From assembly GCF_042649685.1 (NCBI RefSeq), contig NZ_JBHRZT010000073.1, positions 372,001 through 436,000 of the forward strand: 64,000 bases of DNA, read 5' to 3'. The notes beneath the pieces were generated by a model, which saw only the letters and a list, made by a program, of their open reading frames with translations, was not told where the DNA came from and did no database searches. Below are positions 60,273-64,000 of this stretch, piece by piece. Both the position numbers and the translations under genes were made by a program. Numbering within the stretch: the stretch's first letter is position 1; each line of letters starts with the position of its first letter. This DNA comes from Bacillus_BA songklensis (GTDB lineage Bacteria > Bacillota > Bacilli > Bacillales > Bacillaceae_H).

Positions 60273-61574
60273 ATGACTATCGAGACGAAATTACCATTCG
60301 ATCAAGAGTATGTCAGCAGCTATTCAAAAGAAGCGGGCGAACCAAGCTGGCTTCTTGACCTTCGCTTACATGCTCTGGCGAAAGCGGAAGAACTTCCGTT
60401 ACCAAGACCGGATAAAACAAATATCACGAAGTGGAATTTTACTTCTTTCAGCAGCCACACAGCGAACACAGCAGCAGTTCAATCAATCGATGAGCTTCCT
60501 GAAGAAGTGAAGGCACTGATTAATAAAGACGAAGTTAAGAACTTATATGTTCAGCGTGATCAAACTGCAGCATATGCAGTGTTGGCAGACGAGCTAAAAG
60601 AACAAGGCGTGATTTTCACAGATATCCTTACGGCAGTAAAAGAACATGGTGAGCTTTTACAAAAGTACTTCATGAAGGATGGCGTAAAAGTAGATGAACA
60701 CCGTTTAAGCGCTCTTCATGCGGCATATATGAATGGAGGCGTATTTGTATACGTACCGAAAAATGTAGAAGTAAAAGAGCCGCTTCAGGCTATCTTTACT
60801 TATGAAGACAGCGACACGGCATTATTCAACCATGTGATCGTAGTAGCGGATGACAACAGTTCTGTAACATATGTAGAGAACTATGTGTCAACAACAGAAA
60901 AAGGCACTGTTAACATCATTACAGAGGTATTTGCCAATACAAATGCTAAAGTAACGTTCGGTGCTGTGGATTATTTAGGGAAAGATACAACGACTTATGT
61001 CAACCGACGTGGTGTAGCAGGTCGTGACGGCCGTATCGAGTGGGCGCTCGGTTTAATGAATGAAGGTAACACAGTCTCTGAGAACATCACGTATTTAATG
61101 GGGGATGGTTCTTACGGAGACACAAAAACAGTTACAGTCGGCCGCGGCGAACAATCTCAAAACTTTACGACAAGTGTTGTACACTATGGTAAACATTCTG
61201 AAGGATATATCTTAAAACATGGTGTTGTAAAAGACAGTGCAAGCTCTATCTTTAACGGTATCGGCAAAATTGAGCACGGTGCTTCCAAGTCCAATGCTGA
61301 GCAAGAATCCCGTGTATTAATATTAAGCGGAAAAGCTCGCGGAGATGCAAACCCTATCCTACTAATCGATGAAGATGATGTAACAGCAGGCCATGCAGCT
61401 TCTGTAGGACGTGTTGATCCTACTCAACTGTATTACTTAATGAGCCGCGGTATCCCACAAACGGAAGCAGAGAGACTTGTCATTCACGGCTTCTTAGCAC
61501 CGGTTGTGAATGAATTACCGATTGAAACGGTTAAGAAGCAATTGACTGAAGTCATCGAAAGGAAAGTACGATAA
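60273..61574 (+). CDS. sufD: Fe-S cluster assembly protein SufD
   Basis: 433 aa. Right-handed beta-helix scaffold subunit paired with SufB. 'GGVFVYVPKNVEVKEPLQ' and 'ASKSNAEQESRVLILSGKARGDANP' and 'GHAASVGRVDPTQLYYLMSRG' are SufD/SufB signatures. Its stop overlaps the sufS start by 1 bp (TAATG). Confidence 0.95.
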   Translation: MTIETKLPFDQEYVSSYSKEAGEPSWLLDLRLHALAKAEELPLPRPDKTNITKWNFTSFSSHTANTAAVQSIDELPEEVKALINKDEVKNLYVQRDQTAAYAVLADELKEQGVIFTDILTAVKEHGELLQKYFMKDGVKVDEHRLSALHAAYMNGGVFVYVPKNVEVKEPLQAIFTYEDSDTALFNHVIVVADDNSSVTYVENYVSTTEKGTVNIITEVFANTNAKVTFGAVDYLGKDTTTYVNRRGVAGRDGRIEWALGLMNEGNTVSENITYLMGDGSYGDTKTVTVGRGEQSQNFTTSVVHYGKHSEGYILKHGVVKDSASSIFNGIGKIEHGASKSNAEQESRVLILSGKARGDANPILLIDEDDVTAGHAASVGRVDPTQLYYLMSRGIPQTEAERLVIHGFLAPVVNELPIETVKKQLTEVIERKVR

Positions 61575-62794
61575 TGAATATCCAGGATATTCGTGAACTT
61601 TTCCCGATTTTACATCAAGACGTCAATGGTCATCCGTTAGTATATTTGGATAGTGCTGCAACCTCCCAAAAACCGCGTCCTGTTATTGAAGCAATCGATA
61701 AGTATTACCGCGAGTATAACTCAAATGTGCATCGCGGCGTCCATACTCTCGGCACGAGAGCAACGGACGGCTACGAAGGAGCACGAGAGAAAGTCCGTAA
61801 ATTTATTAATGCCGCTTCTATCGAAGAGGTCATCTTTACTCGTGGGGCGACAACTTCCTTAAATGCCGTTGCATCAAGCTATGCTCGTGCAAATTTAAAA
61901 GCCGGTGATGAGATTGTCATCACATATATGGAGCATCATGCCAATATCATTCCGTGGCAGCAAGTTGCAAAGGCTACAGGGGCTGTCTTAAAGTATATTC
62001 CTTTAACAGAAGACGGTCGTCTAGACTTAGAGGATGTCCAAAAGACAGTTACAGCTAAGACAAAGATTGTATCAGTCACGCAAGTGTCGAATGTTCTTGG
62101 TACGATTAACCCGATTAAGGAAATTGCTAAAATTGCTCATGAAAATGGAGCGATCATGGTAGTGGATGGTGCGCAAAGCACTCCTCACATGAAGATTGAT
62201 GTGCGAGATCTTGACTGTGATTTCTTTGCATTTTCAGGTCATAAAATGTGTGGACCAACTGGTATTGGGGTATTATACGGTAAAAAGGAATTACTGGAGA
62301 ACATGGAGCCTTTTGAATTCGGCGGGGAAATGATCGATTTCGTTAACTTACACGAATCAACATGGAAAGAGCTTCCTTGGAAATTTGAAGCTGGAACACC
62401 GATTATTGCTGGGGCGATTGGATTAGGTGCTGCAATTGACTTTTTGGAACAAGTGGGTTTGAAAAATATTGAAGCCCATGAGCATAAATTAGCGCAATAC
62501 GCATTAGAGCGTATGTCTACAATTGAAGGCATTACCATTTACGGCCCGAAAGAGCGTGCAGGCCTTGTAACATTCAATATTGAAGATGTTCATCCGCATG
62601 ATGTAGCAACGGTTTTAGACGCTGAGGGCATCGCTGTTCGTGCAGGCCATCATTGTGCACAGCCATTGATGAGATACTTGAATGTAACAGCTACAGCCCG
62701 TGCAAGCTTTTATCTGTACAATACAGAAGAAGAAGTCGACAAGCTTGTTTCGGCATTAATTAAAACAAAGGAGTATTTTACAAATGTCTTTTAA
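61574..62794 (+). CDS. sufS: Cysteine desulfurase
   Basis: It removes sulfur from cysteine for Fe-S assembly. 406 aa, class V aminotransferase fold. PLP lysine in 'FFAFSGHKMCGPTGIGVLYG'; catalytic cysteine in 'VRAGHHCAQPLMRYL'. 'THNNIIPWQQ'-type 'MEHHANIIPWQQV' is also typical of group II desulfurases. The start overlaps sufD and its end overlaps sufU by 11 bp. Confidence 0.96.
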   Translation: MNIQDIRELFPILHQDVNGHPLVYLDSAATSQKPRPVIEAIDKYYREYNSNVHRGVHTLGTRATDGYEGAREKVRKFINAASIEEVIFTRGATTSLNAVASSYARANLKAGDEIVITYMEHHANIIPWQQVAKATGAVLKYIPLTEDGRLDLEDVQKTVTAKTKIVSVTQVSNVLGTINPIKEIAKIAHENGAIMVVDGAQSTPHMKIDVRDLDCDFFAFSGHKMCGPTGIGVLYGKKELLENMEPFEFGGEMIDFVNLHESTWKELPWKFEAGTPIIAGAIGLGAAIDFLEQVGLKNIEAHEHKLAQYALERMSTIEGITIYGPKERAGLVTFNIEDVHPHDVATVLDAEGIAVRAGHHCAQPLMRYLNVTATARASFYLYNTEEEVDKLVSALIKTKEYFTNVF

Positions 62795-63230
62795 CAACAA
62801 CCTTGATCAACTGTATCGTCAGGTCATTATGGATCACTATAAAAATCCGCGCAATCGAGGTGTCCTTTCAGAAGACACCGTTACGATTAACATGAACAAT
62901 CCGACGTGCGGTGATCGCATTCAGCTTTCCTTGAAAGTGGAAGACGGGAAAGTAGTGGATGCAAAATTTGAAGGTGAAGGTTGTTCGATTTCATTGTCTT
63001 CAGCATCGATGATGACGCAAGCTATTAAAGGTCAACCGATTGAACATGCACTAAAGCTCTCGCATATCTTTTCTGATATGATGCAAGGGAAGGATTATGA
63101 TGACAGCATTGATTTGGGAGATATGGAAGCACTTCAAGGTGTTTCTAAGTTCCCGGCACGTATCAAGTGTGCGACATTGGCGTGGAAAGCGATGGAAAAA
63201 GGTTTAAGAAATCAATCTGAGGCGGAGTAA
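62784..63230 (+). CDS. sufU: Sulfur transfer protein SufU
   Basis: 148 aa zinc-dependent sulfur acceptor for SufS. 'NNPTCGDRIQLSL', 'FEGEGCSISLSSASMM' and 'ARIKCATLAWKAM' give the three cysteines, and Asp is in the first motif; these ligate zinc in B. subtilis SufU. AAAGGAG lies upstream of ATG 62784 within sufS. Confidence 0.95.
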   Translation: MSFNNNLDQLYRQVIMDHYKNPRNRGVLSEDTVTINMNNPTCGDRIQLSLKVEDGKVVDAKFEGEGCSISLSSASMMTQAIKGQPIEHALKLSHIFSDMMQGKDYDDSIDLGDMEALQGVSKFPARIKCATLAWKAMEKGLRNQSEAE

Positions 63231-63263
63231 AATCCCAAACCTATCAAGTAGGGGGTATTAAAA

Positions 63264-64000
63264 ATGGCAAAAAAAATGCCGGAGATCGGCGATTATAAAT
63301 ACGGTTTTGCGGATAAAGACGTGTCCATTTTCCGTTCAAAACGCGGATTAACGAAAGAAATCGTAGAAGAAATTTCTCGTATGAAAAACGAGCCCCAGTG
63401 GATGTTGGATTTCCGTTTGAAATCATTGGAGCATTTCTACAACATGCCAATGCCTCAATGGGGCGGAGATTTAAACAGCTTGAACTTTGATGAGATTACG
63501 TACTATGTAAAACCATCAGAGAAATCAGAGCGTTCTTGGGACGAAGTACCTGAAGAAATTAAAGCAACGTTTGATAAATTGGGGATTCCTGAAGCAGAAC
63601 AAAAATATTTGGCCGGTGTTTCCGCTCAATACGAGTCTGAGGTTGTTTATCATAACATGCAGGAAGATCTTGAAGCAAAAGGAATTGTCTTTAAAGATAC
63701 AGACTCTGCTTTAAGAGAAAACGAAGACATTTTCCGTGAGCACTGGGCAAAAGTCATTCCACCGACAGATAATAAGTTTGCTGCATTAAACTCTGCAGTT
63801 TGGTCAGGCGGCTCATTCATTTATGTTCCAAAGGGAGTAAAAGTAGATACACCACTACAAGCATACTTCCGCATCAACTCTGAAAACATGGGACAATTCG
63901 AGCGTACGCTTATTATCGTAGACGAAGGGGCACACGTACACTATGTAGAAGGCTGTACGGCTCCTGTTTATACAACAAACTCTCTTCATAGTGCAGTAGT
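63264..64000 (+). CDS. sufB: Fe-S cluster assembly protein SufB (partial, runs off the right edge)
   Basis: The first 245 residues are present. 'MPEIGDYKYGFADKDVSIFR' starts it, 'WSGGSFIYVPKGVKVDTPLQ' and 'YFRINSENMGQFERTLIIVDEG' are SufB signatures of the beta-helix. AGTAGGGGG precedes ATG 63264. It is the fifth gene of the operon, 33 bp after sufU. Confidence 0.95.
   Translation, partial: MAKKMPEIGDYKYGFADKDVSIFRSKRGLTKEIVEEISRMKNEPQWMLDFRLKSLEHFYNMPMPQWGGDLNSLNFDEITYYVKPSEKSERSWDEVPEEIKATFDKLGIPEAEQKYLAGVSAQYESEVVYHNMQEDLEAKGIVFKDTDSALRENEDIFREHWAKVIPPTDNKFAALNSAVWSGGSFIYVPKGVKVDTPLQAYFRINSENMGQFERTLIIVDEGAHVHYVEGCTAPVYTTNSLHSAV

Overview
The window reads as a chromosomal stretch of an endospore-forming, low-GC Bacillaceae. 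The right half (about 33.4-64 kb) keeps the Bacillus subtilis yus-yur gene order: fadM, small coat proteins and yuzL, fadN-fadA-fadE, yusI, gcvH, yusG, yusF, yusE, metNPQ, yurZ, sufCDSUB. It also carries CotF-like coat proteins, two S-box (SAM) riboswitches, a FadR-type operator and Fur boxes. I cannot name the species.

Left part (1 to about 33.2 kb): an accessory surface-glycan island, AT-rich, with many TTG/GTG starts, gene remnants and repeats. In order it holds: the 3' end of a mannose-1-phosphate guanylyltransferase; a GT4 glycosyltransferase; three PAPS-type sulfotransferases; a nucleotide-sugar block (glucose-1-phosphate cytidylyltransferase, two SDR enzymes, a nucleotide-sugar dehydrogenase); a tandem array of four GT8 glycosyltransferases on the minus strand, one broken; a GT2 enzyme; a GNAT acetyltransferase; an acyl carrier protein with a VOC protein; a surface-carbohydrate transferase; a pseudaminic acid operon (PseB-like, SDR, PseC, AKR, SpsF/PseF-like, class III aminotransferase, PseG, ATP-grasp, HAD, PseI); and an AAC(3)/DUF4910/FkbH/truncated-ACP block. 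Together these predict a sulfated, pseudaminic-acid-containing surface glycan, possibly with a glyceryl or other ACP-borne substituent. Neither the carrier protein nor the final polymer is visible here.

Middle and right: trhO and a glutamate/dicarboxylate symporter mark the return to backbone. A Fur-controlled hydroxamate-type siderophore uptake block follows (binding protein, two permeases, ATPase, FhuF-like reductase, YusU). Then come coat proteins, fatty-acid beta-oxidation (fadM, fadNAE), a gcvH-yusG-yusF-yusE string, riboswitch-controlled metY and metNPQ, an AGCS symporter, yurZ and the SUF iron-sulfur operon, which runs off the right edge in sufB.

The most unusual signals are two families of dispersed structured repeats. 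R1 is a 108-206 bp element with 'ATATAAATCCA' terminal inverted repeats and two hairpins whose stems differ in sequence between copies while staying paired. It lies at the 3' ends of the glycan modules. R2 is a 'GAACCGTCA...TGACGGTTC' hairpin. Other signals are a direct repeat of an fkbH-tail/acp-head segment that brackets the whole pseudaminic block, an acp gene fused to foreign sequence, a deleted second copy of the sugar dehydrogenase, and the GT8 array with variability concentrated in a few patches.
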